Assembly: GCA_028456385.1 (NCBI GenBank)
Contig: JALNQF010000031.1
Span: 248,001-312,000, forward strand
Source: Ophiosphaerella korrae
Lineage: Eukaryota; Ascomycota; Dothideomycetes; Pleosporales; Phaeosphaeriaceae
Direction of reading: 5' to 3'
DNA length: 64,000 nt
How positions within the stretch are numbered: the stretch's first letter is position 1; each line of letters starts with the position of its first letter. Under the pieces are notes generated by a model. That model was not told the DNA's origin. It saw only the letters and a program-made list of their open reading frames with translations, and did not search any database. Position numbers and translations under genes: made by a program. Positions 22,933 to 34,337 of the stretch are shown here, in pieces.

Positions 22933-25404
22933 ATGCAACAGCACGAGTCGGCTCCTTCTGCCCCTAGCGGACCTCGTCTACAGACGAGCTTTCAGAGGCA
23001 AATGAACGGCGGTCATCATGGCTTCTCGCATGGTGCGTTTGCCACAAACCAGCCAGGTTATGCCGACAGGCATCCTGAGCGGTCCAACAACATGTCCATC
23101 TCTACGGGAAGGCTTGCTCCGGGCCACCAAAATGGTTTAGACATGCAAACACCTGGAACTGGATATGATATGAACTTCACTCCTCTGCTTCCTTCGCAAC
23201 TCCTTCTTGGTAGTCCTTTCCAACCCGGATCTCCCTCTGCGTTTGCTTCCCCCCAGTTTCAGAACTTCGCAAATTTCACCCAGCAAAACCAGCAGCAGCA
23301 GAACCCCCAGAATCAGCAAGTCGGGTCTCCTTTGCAGCAGCCATTGTCCCCTCAGCTTTACCAGAACCTTATGTCCCCAAATAGCATGAATAGTGCTGGA
23401 TTCTTCGGAGGTCCAACATCCCCAACCGGAGGTTTTTCTGGTTATGGTGCACAGGGTCTTGGCGGACTCGGCTCGTCGATGCCAATCGCCCCTGGACTGG
23501 TTTCTGGAACTAGCCGCACTGTCTACCTTGGTAACATTCCTCCCGAGACGTCTGCGGAAGAGATTCTCGGCCACGTGAGAAGTGGTCAAATTGAATCTGT
23601 GAGACTACTCCCTGATAAGAACTGCGCCTTCATCTCCTTCTTGGACAGCAGCTCTGCTACCCATTTCCACTCGGATGCAATCTTAAAAAAGTTGTCCATT
23701 CGAGGCCAGGATATCAAAATTGGATGGGGTAAGCCATCCCAAGTGCCAACCTCGGTGGCATTAGCAGTGCAGCAATCAGGAGCTTCCCGCAATGTCTACC
23801 TTGGCAACCTGCCCGAGGATGTCTCAGAGGACGAGCTCCGTGAAGATCTAAGCAAATTCGGTCCCATCGATACCGTGAAAATCGTTCGTGAGAAGGCCAT
23901 CGGATTCGTGCACTTCTTGTCAATTGGTAATGCAATCAAGGCAGTCGCACAGCTACCTCAGGAGCCTAAGTGGCAGGCTCCCAGGCGTGTCTACTATGGC
24001 AAGGACCGATGTGCCTACGTTTCCAAGACCCAGCAGCAAAACGCGGCACAGTACCTTGGGATCGCCCCCGGTTACGCTCATGTCCTGAATGGCGCAGATC
24101 GCGATATGATTTCCAATGCCCTCGCCCAGCAGTCCGTTGCTGCTGCTGCTGTTGCTACCTCTGCTGGTGGTGCAAACAACTTGGGTAATCGGACTGTTTA
24201 CCTGGGAAACATTCATCCAGAAACCACAATTGAGGAGATTTGTAATGTTGTTCGTGGTGGCCTCCTCCATCACATTCGATACATCCCCGACAAGCATATC
24301 TGCTTCGTTACCTTCATTGATCCTACCTCTGCCGCATCCTTTTACGCTCTCAGCAACCTTCAAGGTCTAATGATTCATAACCGCCGCTTGAAGATTGGTT
24401 GGGGAAAGCATTCGGGCGCCCTGCCTCCTGCCATCGCTCTTGCTGTCAGTGGCGGAGCTTCCCGTAATGTTTACATCGGCAATCTAGACGAGTCCTGGAC
24501 CGAGGATCGGTTGAGACAGGACTTTTCAGAGTATGGTGAGATTGAGCTAGTCAATACTCTGCGAGAAAAGAGTTGCGCTTTTGTCAACTTCACCAATATT
24601 GCCAATGCTATCAAAGCCATTGAGGCTGTTCGTGGCCGTGAAGAATACAAGCGCTTCAAGGTCAACTTCGGCAAGGACCGCTGCGGTAATCCTCCTCGTC
24701 AAATGAATAGCCAACAACAACAAGGTCAACAGAGTGGCAGCGACGGTGTTCAATCGCCATCGCCTATCAATGGTCTTCATCCTAACCGCGCAGGTGCATC
24801 TGTCTCACCGACAGGATCTGGAGCTCCAGGCTCAGGTGTCAGCACCAACGGACAATTCCCTCCCATGCAAGCACCTGCCCCGGCCAACATTTTGAACAGT
24901 GGCAACAACAACCCATTGATGATGTATCTCCAGGCCCAACAACAACAACAAGCTGAGGTGAGCATGCAACAGCAGCAGCAACAGCAGAGCCAACAGCAGC
25001 AATCTTTCCAATCGCCACAAGCAGCGTTCTACGGCGCGGACCAGCTGAACCCCTCGCCGCAACCGCATCACTCGCACACGTCGCATAACAGCACATCAAG
25101 CTTCAGCCTGATTAACGGATCCTCAAGCGCTAACGGCACCGGCGCAACTACCGTCGGAGGTCTTCTCGCCCCATCAAACTTGAACGCACGCGGGCAGCAT
25201 TCTCGTGCAGTAAGTCTTCCAGCATTCACACAGGGTCCATTCAACCACTCTGTTCAGTCTAGCCAGGGCCCTCAACAAGGCTCATTCGGCAGCTTGAGCT
25301 CCGGTATTGGAGGCTTCGGCAGTGGTAACGGCGGCTATGGCCTTGCGATCCAGGGTGATGGTGGGCTGCCCGGCTGGGCTGAGGAGGACGTTGTTGCGCA
25401 GTAA
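22933..25404 (+). CDS. mrn1: Four-RRM RNA-binding protein, Mrn1/Nrd1-like
   Basis: Single uninterrupted ORF of 823 aa. A Gln/Pro/Ser-rich N-terminus (~1-190) precedes four RNA-recognition motifs: RRM1 ~194-268 ([11 protein letters not shown]...CAFISFLD), RRM2 ~284-363 ([11 protein letters not shown]...IGFVHFL), RRM3 ~420-492 ([11 protein letters not shown]...ICFVTFID) and RRM4 ~511-590 ([11 protein letters not shown]...CAFVNFTN). RNP1/RNP2 motifs are intact in all four. The conserved linkers IGWGK and [15 protein letters not shown] are typical of S. pombe Nrd1 and yeast Mrn1. The C-terminal ~230 residues are Gln-rich and disordered. Family members bind UCNU-type sites in mRNA and affect differentiation, cell wall and stress granules. 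Starting at MQQHES fits the frame beginning after an in-frame stop at 22925-22927. Confidence 0.92.
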   Translation: MQQHESAPSAPSGPRLQTSFQRQMNGGHHGFSHGAFATNQPGYADRHPERSNNMSISTGRLAPGHQNGLDMQTPGTGYDMNFTPLLPSQLLLGSPFQPGSPSAFASPQFQNFANFTQQNQQQQNPQNQQVGSPLQQPLSPQLYQNLMSPNSMNSAGFFGGPTSPTGGFSGYGAQGLGGLGSSMPIAPGLVSGTSRTVYLGNIPPETSAEEILGHVRSGQIESVRLLPDKNCAFISFLDSSSATHFHSDAILKKLSIRGQDIKIGWGKPSQVPTSVALAVQQSGASRNVYLGNLPEDVSEDELREDLSKFGPIDTVKIVREKAIGFVHFLSIGNAIKAVAQLPQEPKWQAPRRVYYGKDRCAYVSKTQQQNAAQYLGIAPGYAHVLNGADRDMISNALAQQSVAAAAVATSAGGANNLGNRTVYLGNIHPETTIEEICNVVRGGLLHHIRYIPDKHICFVTFIDPTSAASFYALSNLQGLMIHNRRLKIGWGKHSGALPPAIALAVSGGASRNVYIGNLDESWTEDRLRQDFSEYGEIELVNTLREKSCAFVNFTNIANAIKAIEAVRGREEYKRFKVNFGKDRCGNPPRQMNSQQQQGQQSGSDGVQSPSPINGLHPNRAGASVSPTGSGAPGSGVSTNGQFPPMQAPAPANILNSGNNNPLMMYLQAQQQQQAEVSMQQQQQQQSQQQQSFQSPQAAFYGADQLNPSPQPHHSHTSHNSTSSFSLINGSSSANGTGATTVGGLLAPSNLNARGQHSRAVSLPAFTQGPFNHSVQSSQGPQQGSFGSLSSGIGGFGSGNGGYGLAIQGDGGLPGWAEEDVVAQ

Positions 25405-26606
25405 ACCCGATCACACAACCAAAATTCGGTTTTCCGCTTCACTGTGTGATATTGTCCACCACCCCCTACCTTACCATCACTTGTTATAACATTACTGGTT
25501 AACGTCATCTCCCGGATCTTTTCTTTTTTGCATTTACCCCTTGGTCTGTCTCAAATGGTTTATGGGAAACGGGCGTTGGTCATGTACTTTGTCGCCTTCT
25601 TGGCTTCTGAATTTTTTTACAATTTGCAAAACTTTTTTTTTTGTTGTAATTTGATTCTGTGCTACGAGCCTGGCATCCCCCCACACCTAATACCTTTGGA
25701 CTTTTTAGCCATATCTCACCTTCGTTTATAACCAGTTTTTCCAGTTTTTTTTTTTAAATTTGTAGTTTAGATACCTGTAGGGATAGGACGGGATGGAGCA
25801 TGTGTGAAATGGGCGGTGGGTGTAAGGGATTGGTCAATAAAGCGTCGTTGATAGATCAATTGTTGTTCGTTGTTCGTTGTTCATTATTGTTTCTGATTAT
25901 AGTGATACTGTGTTGTGATATGCATGTGTGATAGGGTTTTTAGGCATATTTGCTTCCCCCATTTCAAAGTAGGACAGGTCACAGACTTCATATTCTCCAT
26001 GGGGCTTCTGGGTTGTCAGACTGATGATGTAATCATGTGGCCTAATACTATACTTGCAGGTTATTATATAAATCGCTTCGCCGTATCAAGTCCCGTGTGT
26101 TTATGTTAGTCTATACATCTAAAACATCTACACCCTCGTCTCGATTCCGTAATACCTCTTGTCGGAAATACCTCAATGTAATATACAATGGTATAATACC
26201 CTCCATATCAGTCCTGTAAATGGTCAGTATCTCCAAACAGCAGCAGCACATGATCTAAAGTTACAGCTTAGACAAAATTATCCTCAGCCATTCTTGTAGT
26301 AGTGCTCAACAAAATATACAAACGTCAACGTTGTTGTTATTGCCTTCAAGGCGAGATCTGATTATACAGTGACTCTTCACCAATGGACCAGTCCCTCACT
26401 ATTATCGAGGATGATTCCAATACGCCTACGCCTTGCTTTCCCAACGTCTCTAGCTTCTTAGATCGCTTTTGCAACTGATAATCACCGTCTTCTAAGATTC
26501 TCTTGGGCATCACGCATCGACCACCATATGAGGCTATAATATCATGATATTCGACGGTGTGGGTGCTTGGAACTTACTGCATTGTCCTGTCTATACATGT
26601 AGTTAA
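25405..26606. other. Intergenic, 3' flank of mrn1
   Basis: Several T-rich runs (25615-25640, 25746-25756) and a short GTTGTTCGTTGTTC repeat near 25862-25885, which look like 3' UTR material. No gene seen. Confidence 0.6.
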
Positions 26607-27721
26607 TTAATAATAATTTTTGTCATTTGGGACTGTTACTTGGAGCTGGTCAGATATCCCGCAGAGCATCAAAAGTAGATCGACGGGATTGTTGTATTCT
26701 CGCCCTTCCAGTTTGTGTCGAATCCAGAAAAAGATAGTATCAAACCGGGGCCAAGTTGTGCGGCGCTGGACAATGTAATCTGTTCTCATCCTTGGTTCGT
26801 TGTGATGATGAAAGTTCCTTCGTAAATACTCCAATAAATTGACCACAGACAAAAGCTGGTGCGCTGGAAGAACGTCCTCGCCGCACATCAACAGAAGATT
26901 GCCTGACAGCACTATTTCTTGGAATTAGCTAAGGCGTACCAGATAATTCGAGCGTGTTATCAAGCTCACATACATCCTCGGGTCCAATAAATGTTATCGT
27001 GAAGCTCCCGCAACGCTTTATAGGGCCCTGTATCTGGAAACGCAGAGTATCGCTTGGGTAGGCCGTCTGCATAGAGGCTCCACTGAAACTCTCGGGCCAG
27101 CACTTCAACTTTTTGAGTGACTGTTGGCACTCTCGAGACGAAAGCAACCGATCGTGATACCGCCCTGAGAGCTGCAGCACTGCCGACAAATGAAGGTCCA
27201 AACCAAGCGATAACCAATGTCGCCCATGGATATATGCGATCCATCATACGCACCTGCTCAGCCTTCTCCTTGTTGCCTCGCTGATTGATACATATTGCGT
27301 CCGCCCATATAGCCACGCATACTTCGGGCGCCTCTGTTGCACGGATTTTCCGTATTGCAGCTACAAGGTTTGATTGTAAGTGCACTACATGTCCGTTCAC
27401 CTCTGCTTGTTCGGGATTGCTAGGATCGCCCCATACATATGAGAGCGCTATATATTGAGGCCGATGACTGAGGGAAACCGGACGCAAAGTGCATAAGAGT
27501 GGGGAGTATAGGTCTTTCGATGGGTTTATAGAGAGAAGTCGGATCTCCCCTTCTTTGAGTGGGGTGTATAGGTCCTGGGTGTAGTAATGTAGCAACGGTG
27601 AAAACATTACTCTTTCATTTAAAAATTCGTCAAAAACATCTCGTGCTATCTCTTTAAGCGCTTTGAGGCCCCCTGCTTCGCCCATACTATGCGCTCTTGT
27701 AGATTCCAAAAACCTCACCAT
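26607..27721 (-). pseudogene. HET-domain (heterokaryon incompatibility) gene, shortened and probably decayed
   Basis: The first frame (27721-26966) starts MVRFLESTRA and carries core HET motifs: IRLLSINPSKD (~residue 60), YIALSYVWGDP (~90-100), CVAIWADAICINQRGNKEKAEQVRMMDRIY (~135-164) and NIYWTRG near the end. The next conserved HET motif (W..QE..L) is present downstream as FQEIVLSGN, but it is preceded by an in-frame TAA. A splice from 26973 (GTATGTGAGC) to 26903 (GCTGTCAG) with a GCTAAT branch site would rejoin the frame to NLLLMCGEDVLPAHQ and give 347 aa, at the cost of the W..QE motif. The frame then stops at PNDKNYY, where relatives as I recall continue with the ALLGL segment and several hundred more residues. 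It therefore looks truncated. The gene borders a long gene desert. Confidence 0.6.
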
Positions 27722-29053
27722 TTATTCTCTGTGCTTGTGAGGTCAAGAAACGGACCTTTATACGTCCCAAAGTAGAGATTGTCCTAGAAAACCGAAAATT
27801 CTTGATCATACTATAGGGGTGACCTTGTCAGCCTTAGAAAAGACGTGTGCAAACTTTTATTTCTCGTTCTGTTAAGATGATAAATAAATATCTAACTAGG
27901 GATCCTGTTGGTTTACCCCATGGCAAGACAGGAAGCCTACATTCCTACACTTTGTACTTCGTATCGTACCCGACGATAAGTTGTCAGCTGCTCATGCAAA
28001 TATGGCGTTAGTTTAGCGCGAAAGATACGGTGGTTCGGATGGGGCCAAAATGGTAACGTGGTGCGGGGTGTACGAGAGATGTCTCTTACCTCTTTCTATT
28101 TGTAAATATGTAACTACGAAAGATTTCTATATCTACACATGTCGTACGTATATATATTTATGGTGGGGTGTAGGGAAAGCCATAGGCATACAGCGTTTCC
28201 AGTTATCACCCCCTTTTTTTGGTAGTTAGATCCGGTAGCATCTCACAAATGAATGTAGCTTACCTGCAGTCGCATTATTATTTAACTTACGCTTTTCGAC
28301 ACTATTCCTAGGCTGTCTCTACTTAACATAGGTGCATTATCTACATGTAGATAGGTTGGTGCACGTTGGACTGAGGCCAATTCCCTTGGATATGACCCCT
28401 GTTCTATTGACATTGATGAAAGCCGGCACACATTCAAGTCTGCATTTTTACCTTCGCCTCTGGCAAGACGCATCGCGATGCGAGTAAACTCTAGGAAACC
28501 TTATTATTCCATCATATATAGGAAACTTCTACATGAAATCTCCACGCTGAGCAGGCTTGTCCAAAAATTTACCTGCATTATGACTGTGGCGTTTTCTATC
28601 CCATCAGAAGCACGGTTTTTGCATGAAATATGCCGCAAGTTTCAATGCCACTACCTGTAGAGAGTTTGATACACTAATCTCTCATGGTGCCCTCTGTTTG
28701 ATCCATAGCATTGCGTAGTCCAGCTCAACTGACGATGACGGCTATCCGATCACTGTGCATTATAATCGTTCCCTTGTTATTTTTGATACCCGTAAGATAA
28801 TAACCCTGCACCCCATAATGAAGAACAGGACCTGGCAAATCAGACAACATATGATGCGTCAATGGTGCGTGGCAAAAGCACGAAAGCTCTGAAGTATAGC
28901 ACAACCAGTCACTCATGCGTAGATCTTTTGCGATTATTTTCATTGGCCAACATCAAGCCATGAATTTAGTTGATTCAATCACACAAATCGTTTTCAAGCC
29001 GGTGTATGAGAATGATTGCCCTGCACCATATTGCACCTCACTCTAGGGAACCC

Positions 29054-29300
29054 CTGATGTCGGGTTAGCCCCGATGATCCGCGCCTAGCATCGGAATCAT
29101 AACGGCCTATGTTACCATAAATAGGTATGACTCTCTCTTTTTCTGAGATACAGCTATGCATCTCACAATACGCTAACTAGACCTAGCTAGCAACGCGAGA
29201 TACTCATCAGCTTATCACCCACTCGCCCTCTCCACTGCAACCAACTGCTAGACCCCGCTGCAGTCCAAGTGTGTTCACAGACAGAATATCAAACTTTCCA
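29054..29300 (+). mobile_element. Possible LTR-retrotransposon LTR relic
   Basis: Begins TGTCGGGTTAGCCCC, followed by the inverted pair CCGATG..CATCGG, a TATA-like ATAAATAG at ~29118, a CT-rich stretch (CTCTCTCTTTTTC) and a tail ending ...ACAGACAGAATATCAA. This arrangement resembles LTRs of filamentous ascomycetes. No gag/pol frame, second LTR or clean target-site duplication was found, so a solo or broken LTR is the most that can be claimed. Confidence 0.35.
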
Positions 29301-30215
29301 AATGCTATGCGCAGCTTTGATGGCGGTGCTTATTCGGAGTCACTCCGGAGAGAATTGTACCGTTGAAGTTCTATCGTGTGAGATATGAAGCATAGGAACG
29401 TCTCTCCGCTTCCCCTGTAGCGTGAACTATAATTCCCACTAATAACAGCACTCCCACTCTCTATCACAACGGCCTTACTGCTCGATAAGACTCGGGTTTG
29501 GGCTACAGGGATGTGACCTGTCATGCCTGTACACGGTAGTTATTGGTAGATATTGGAGCCGTGCAACTAGGTCCTGTCTCGGACCGTGAGAAATGAGGGA
29601 TCAACGGTGTATAAGGTAGTCGATTTGTGTGGCTGTTTCTAGGTCGTTGACAATAGGTACGTGGTGTGGTGGCGAAGTCTATCTTCTAAGTGGATGGTCG
29701 TGTTGAAGACGAGTACTTTTCATAGCTTGTCAGCAAGCTCAAGATTTGTTGCTGAGGTATGATGCGTCTGCGATAGCGGCCTGGATATATTCCTACTAGG
29801 CATTCTAATGAAGATTACCTATGTTGATGTATTGTCAATACATTTATGTAACTGTGATTGTGTGTACAGCACTACACAGTATGTGGTTGGTAACGGCAAC
29901 TAGTATTGGCTAGTCAATGGCTGTAAATCAATGTTATCCATGCCCGTGTGAAGGCCGTCTAGGAATCGCTGCGTTCGTTTACAAGTAAATTGGGGTAACT
30001 GCCAAGTGCATATAACACTGGGATTCGACGCATGGTGGTCTGATCAAGCACCCGAAGGTTGGGTTCTCTAGGGATTATATTCCTAGATTGGGTTTTTGAC
30101 CATAGAGAGTCCCACCGGCTCGTTCATGCCGGTAGAGCAATGCCTTGTTATATGGCACTAGGACTCCCATTATAGTTATCCATACAACTCGCTTGGAGAA
30201 GCTCCCACAGCCAAT

Positions 30216-30262
30216 TCCGTCCTTAGTGCGTGCCGGCCCGGTTCCTGCGCATTACGGACGGA
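30216..30262 (+). repeat. Strong 15-bp-arm inverted repeat (stem-loop)
   Basis: Left arm 30216-30230 (TCCGTCCTTAGTGCG) pairs with right arm 30248-30262 (CGCATTACGGACGGA) with one mismatch and one G-U type pair; the loop is 17 nt and GC-rich. Part of a segment (about 29.9-30.9 kb) with several further hairpins, e.g. CGAAGCC/GGCTTCG at 30789-30811 and CGGACC/GGTCCG at 30703-30716. Confidence 0.7.
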
Positions 30263-33200
30263 TGATGTACAGGATGTGTATACCGAGTCAGGATCTGCAG
30301 GTGTGTCCGCTAGTAAAGTAAAGGGATGAGGAGGTTCCTGTTGGCTAAGGAATTGTGATAAAGTAGCATACCTACAGCGGCTTGCATGGTGAAGCTGTGC
30401 CTCGACCGAGTATGAGTGTGGAACGTCCGCCTCCACCTCTTCCATCGATGAAACAACTATGAGGTATTTAGGGCCGGAGAACACTGGCTAAGGGTTCAAC
30501 GTTCAGCTCAGTAGTGGGAAATGCTCTACTGTGTGATGGCAAACTGGTTCAGTGTACTTTGATCTCCGAACTTAGTCCGGTCGAGGAGGCTTGAATGAGT
30601 GTACTCGCCGACATAGCTTCGGGAGCCAAAAGACTATTTGTTGTAGTGTCGGCAGGTTCCTGGGGGTTGGTCGTTAGCGGGATAGACACGTTGGGAACGA
30701 TACGGACCAAGGTCCGATGGGCTTGTTTGTGCCCAAATACCTATATCTGTCCTGTCCCGTCCCGTAAACGTGGTTAAGAGCCTTGGAACGAAGCCTGAGC
30801 AATGGGCTTCGCTAGACAGGGGGTCCCTGCCGGGAGGCGAGCAGACTCAGTAGTTCCAGAAATATGACTGAGTTCTACGAAATAGTGTTGTGCCTTCTTT
30901 TTAGATTATTCAATAACAGCTCTTGGCAGCAATTTGGGTTGTAGAGCCCTATGTTAATATAAAAGAAAACGATGGCGCCGACATGCTGGGGAAGGGTTCA
31001 AGCCACTGGGGATGGTTTGGTGTGCCAACCTTACAATGTCCTTGTACGGGCGGAGTCAAGTCCGGTAATTTTGAAAACTTGGTTACAAGTTCGGCATCTT
31101 TGCGGCGGCGAGCGCCACCAGTTTGACGCTCAGCCAGAATGTGATCGATAAAAGATGGGATCGAGAGATTTATCTTACGATGTTGCGTAGAAGCGATATT
31201 ATTGTAGAAGATAGGCAACCAAATCATATCATAGAAACAAAGGGTGAAATCAGGATAGGCCCTACGCTTGGTTTGTGGAGCTCCTTTTCGGATTGATTCC
31301 AGAGCCACGGGTGAGGAGTCTAAAACTGAGTCAAGTAAGGTTAGTTTCGAATTTTGTGTGACCAATCCTGATATTTGAAGCGGCAGCTCAAGATACCACG
31401 TGGAAAACGCCTCCCATGAGCGCATCATGCATGGTATTTTGTACTTGCATGACAAGTGCGTAGATCCATCCTATCTTAGCGACATTTCAACTGGGGGCTC
31501 ATTTCAGGTAGCTCGGCTTGGGGCTGGCGACGGCGTTTTGACGATTCAAACATAGACTTGCTTCGTGAGTCGCGAGTGTGCGAGCGCAAAGACACGCTAG
31601 CCAAAACTAGAAGCGAGACTACTGTAAGTAGTATTGGGGTCACGGCTCAGCGGCCCCTCGATTGCTGTAGGATTGTCAAAAGGAGAAGACGGAAGAAAGG
31701 TTGAAATGACTGATAAGCACCGTACGGGCCTCGTACGGGCCTTGAAAGAATGGGATTCGAAGAGGCTCGAAGAGGCTCAAAGAGGCGAGCAGGTAGTCTG
31801 TTGGCTGGCTAAGCACGCAAAAGGCTAATTACCAAACTTTCCACGCGCAATAACCATGACGAAAAAAATCTATGCCCAACATACTGATAGGACTGTCGCG
31901 ACTCTCTACACCGATGGGCAATGTAAGGTTCGGCAAACAGCAAAAGTGTGGACATAAGCGGCTCGTTTACTTACAGTAGCTGAAGTGAGAAAGCGGGGCG
32001 CATGATTCACATCTGCAAGACTTCACTGTGGCGGTGTGCAAAGTTACAACTGTGTTTAGCTCGAGACGAGAGGCATACTTTCTGGTATGCACCTCAGATG
32101 GTTGACAGGAAGGTTGAAGTTGTGCTGTGCGCGCAGTCGCTGGAACTTTGTTCTTTACTCCCCCCTCTATTAGTAACAGCAAATTTACTGGCGTGCGGTA
32201 TGACGGTATGTCCCCACACTATTGTGAGTCTGTGACGACGCTCTTTCAGTAGCTGATATATTTCTATCGAACACACGTGGCCACATCCGCAATGGATGTT
32301 GAGGCCCTTGAGTGTGAGAAAAGGCGAGCGAATCGGGCCCGCGCCGGATAAAGACCCACATGATCGAGCGGGCATTAAGAGAAGGAGAGGGTGAGGCCCT
32401 CCCAAACAGGTTTTTCATCGTGTCTGCAGTGTGACAGTGTGCAGAGAGCAACAGGTCTGCCCAACTAAGCGCACAGTCGCGGTGCCCTAGCGCGGAAAAG
32501 AGGGTTTGATGGGCTGATGGCGATTGCAGTAGCACGAATCGGGCAGTACTCATACCAGGAAGAGATGTCGAAAGAGTGGAAGGCTTAATTAATACGTCTG
32601 TAACACAGAAGTCTGGGGACTCTTGGATATGTTGTAGATCATGATCGTCTTTGCTTTCGGGTTGTGGTTGTAGTAGAACTGGGGTTTGGAGGACGTCTAA
32701 CAGTTGTTTGGCGGGCAGTTTCCGCTATGAAGTTCAGTGCATCGTCGCGTGGTAATTGCGCAACACCCCGCACGCGCGGCTGTGATGATCTAAGGATACG
32801 AGAGCGGATCTCCAAATACACATCAGGGCTGGTGGTAGATTTGTTATCTTCTAGCGTTTGGTTGTGACAAAGCTAATTTTCTTCTAGAATTGTGGCCTCA
32901 GTTTCGGTCCACAGGAGCTGGGGGATCGTGACGAGTACCAGTAGCCTCTCGTTTTGGTAAACAGACTTTTGTCGAAGAATGTTCGTGGAGGGTTCCGTGC
33001 AGCCGCCATGCTCTTGCATACGGGCTGCAATGGGGGCACGAGTCGGGTATCTTTCTCTGACTATGTGTGGCTGCGGGCAATCGCTGTTGCCTCCTGCTGG
33101 AAGCATTGACGTGCCCGGCTACACCACCAATCCTAGTCGAATGACAAACTCTACGTCGAGAAATTCTGACTCGATGTGGATGACAAAGAACGAGGCTGAG

Positions 33201-34337
33201 CCGTAGCGTGAAGTTGTTGGATCGAATGATCACAACTAATGGCGACAATTCATCGAAGAAGAGTGGTAAGTGCTTCTAGCGTGCGCCGTGGTTGCATGTA
33301 ATGGCATTATGGGCATGTAATGAGCGCTTTAGTGATTGTCGCTAAAGGGAGCTCTGCCGTCGCTAGGAGGCGGCTCTGAGTCGTACTTTGTATGTGCTGT
33401 GGTTGTTGTGATGTTCCCCTATATGTGCTCCTTGTTGATCGGCTGGTTGTGCTGGATGCGTCGAGTCGCACTCATCAGACCGCGAGGGTCCCATGTGCTG
33501 CCACGCTACGCCACATGCTAGCGATTCGCAATGCGAACGATGGTCCCGCCAGGTCGGTCAGCTAAAGCAGGCCTGAATTAGGCGGTAATGAATTTACCAA
33601 TGACCTGCTGGGGTGGCGCAGACATGCACCTCGCAGCTCCCAATCCCCCTTATTGCATGTACCCTGTCGCATGTGGGCCACCGACGGCGTCCTGTCTGTG
33701 GAACAGGGGGCGCAGCACGGCATGCAGCTTGCCATGATGGTCGCTTTTTGGTTTCCTTGCAAACGCGCTGCTTGCTGCTGGCAGTGGACGCCAATGATGG
33801 TGCACCGGGAAAGTACCCCCGTGATATTTTCCTTTTCTTCTGAAACGTCGACGCATCCCAGGTCCACTGTACCAAGCATTCCGCGTAAATCAATTGCTAG
33901 TCAGCTTTCTTGCCCCATTCCATCACTCAAGTGGTCGGACCGCTGCATCCCGGCAAAGTTGCAGGCGAGCCGGTAGCTCCAACCTAAAGGCCCACCCAAC
34001 CCGCGCTTCTTCGTAGCAATCCTTTTCCTTGTGAAACGAGTTTGAAGCAGGCGTGCGAAAGACTGGCTATTTGCCCATAGAGTACCCGAAATATCCCATG
34101 TCGACTGGTCTGCGCTCTCCCTCGTCTGGCAATCGGAGCCATTATTCTACCACCAACATCCCCCACCAACGACATAACCTAGGTCCCGTAGAAGCGAATC
34201 TCCAGGACCTCGGCCTGCTAGGCCACAAGCATACCAAACGGCACGCAAAAACCAAGAACGTCCAATTTAGCACACCGACCGAGCATTTCTTCCACAGTAT
34301 TTGCTCCTTGAGACCTGTCTGAGAGCCAGCGCCGCTC

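Larger units (their letters stand above)
27722..34337. other. 6.6-kb gene desert with an LTR-like relic and stem-loop-rich segment
   Basis: No convincing coding region on either strand. The longest frame (30949-31455, minus) lacks recognisable motifs. Sub-features are listed separately: LTR-like sequence at ~29054-29300 and strong stem-loops at ~29.9-30.9 kb. 31.1-34.3 kb holds only short frames and nothing I can name. Confidence 0.6.

Noticed and set aside
30120..30160. tRNA-like string near CCGGTAGAGCAATGCC
   Set aside because: No matching acceptor, anticodon and T arms could be laid out around it.
30949..31455. 168-codon minus-strand ORF in the gene desert
   Set aside because: No motif, no exon partner and no coding-like bias recognised; left as unassigned.
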